This document shows positions 63,918 to 64,000 of a stretch of DNA of 64,000 nt, in pieces. Within the stretch, counting starts at the first letter, position 1. Every line of letters begins with the position of its first letter. Source of the DNA: Anadara kagoshimensis (Eukaryota; Mollusca; Bivalvia; Arcoida; Arcidae); assembly GCA_021292105.1 (NCBI GenBank), contig CM037864.1:44485816-44549815 (forward strand). Direction: 5' to 3'. Position numbers and translations under genes: made by a program. The notes beneath the pieces were generated by a model that made no database searches, was not told the origin of the DNA, and worked only from the letters and a program-made list of their open reading frames with translations.

Positions 63918-64000
63918 TAGTAAAGATAAGTTAATAGATGCATTAAAAAATAACATTAAAGAACTTGAGATAAAAGATAACACTTAATAGCTCTGAATCC

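Overview
The window is AT-rich animal nuclear DNA. It holds one large intron-split gene with GT-AG junctions, an LTR retrotransposon, a decayed LINE, tRNA-derived SINEs, many short inverted-repeat elements and several minisatellites. The mix of repeats (intronic 'aaggtca' repeats, pieces with a run of C's next to a 'ccctgtctgtctg' motif, SINE tails reading 'gatataagtgaaa..cttgac') fits a mollusc, probably a bivalve. That assignment is inference; no species can be named from the sequence.

Layout: (1) 1-10405 is a Ty3/gypsy LTR retrotransposon cut by the left window edge. It has two near-identical LTRs (TGTAA...TTACA), a tRNA-Leu-type primer site, a broken gag, an open 1313-codon pol (protease, RT, RNase H, DD35E integrase, GPY/F) and, between pol and the 3' LTR, a third frameshifted reading frame that starts with C2H2 zinc fingers. 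It landed inside a small inverted-repeat element whose remnant follows the 3' LTR. (2) 10.4-22.3 kb has no host gene that I can see: six-copy dispersed family R1 (one copy exploded into a 49-bp minisatellite), hairpin elements, an internally deleted LINE (14.39-16.0 kb), a 17-bp minisatellite and a degenerate array with AGGTCA motifs. (3) 23125-48524 (+) is PITRM1, the mitochondrial presequence protease. I could place 26 coding exons that join in frame to 991 residues plus stop; only the short first exon is not identified with confidence. Its introns carry SINEs, MITEs and minisatellites. (4) 48.5-61 kb is repeat territory: a 2.5-kb array of about 25-bp units, a nest of concentric inverted repeats (52.4-54.7 kb), SINEs (one with a 22-copy 42-bp expansion) and an exact 914-bp tandem duplication. 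(5) 61-64 kb has a promoter-like stretch, hairpins, and a THAP-type zinc-finger reading frame with a small repeat element lying over its stop codon.

How it works together: PITRM1 is the only clear housekeeping gene; it degrades presequences and amyloid-like peptides in the mitochondrial matrix. Everything around it looks like transposable-element accumulation. A recurring theme is that tandem arrays appear to have been seeded inside dispersed elements (49-bp, 42-bp and 37-bp arrays), and that two PITRM1 exons have had their 3' ends together with the splice donor copied in tandem.
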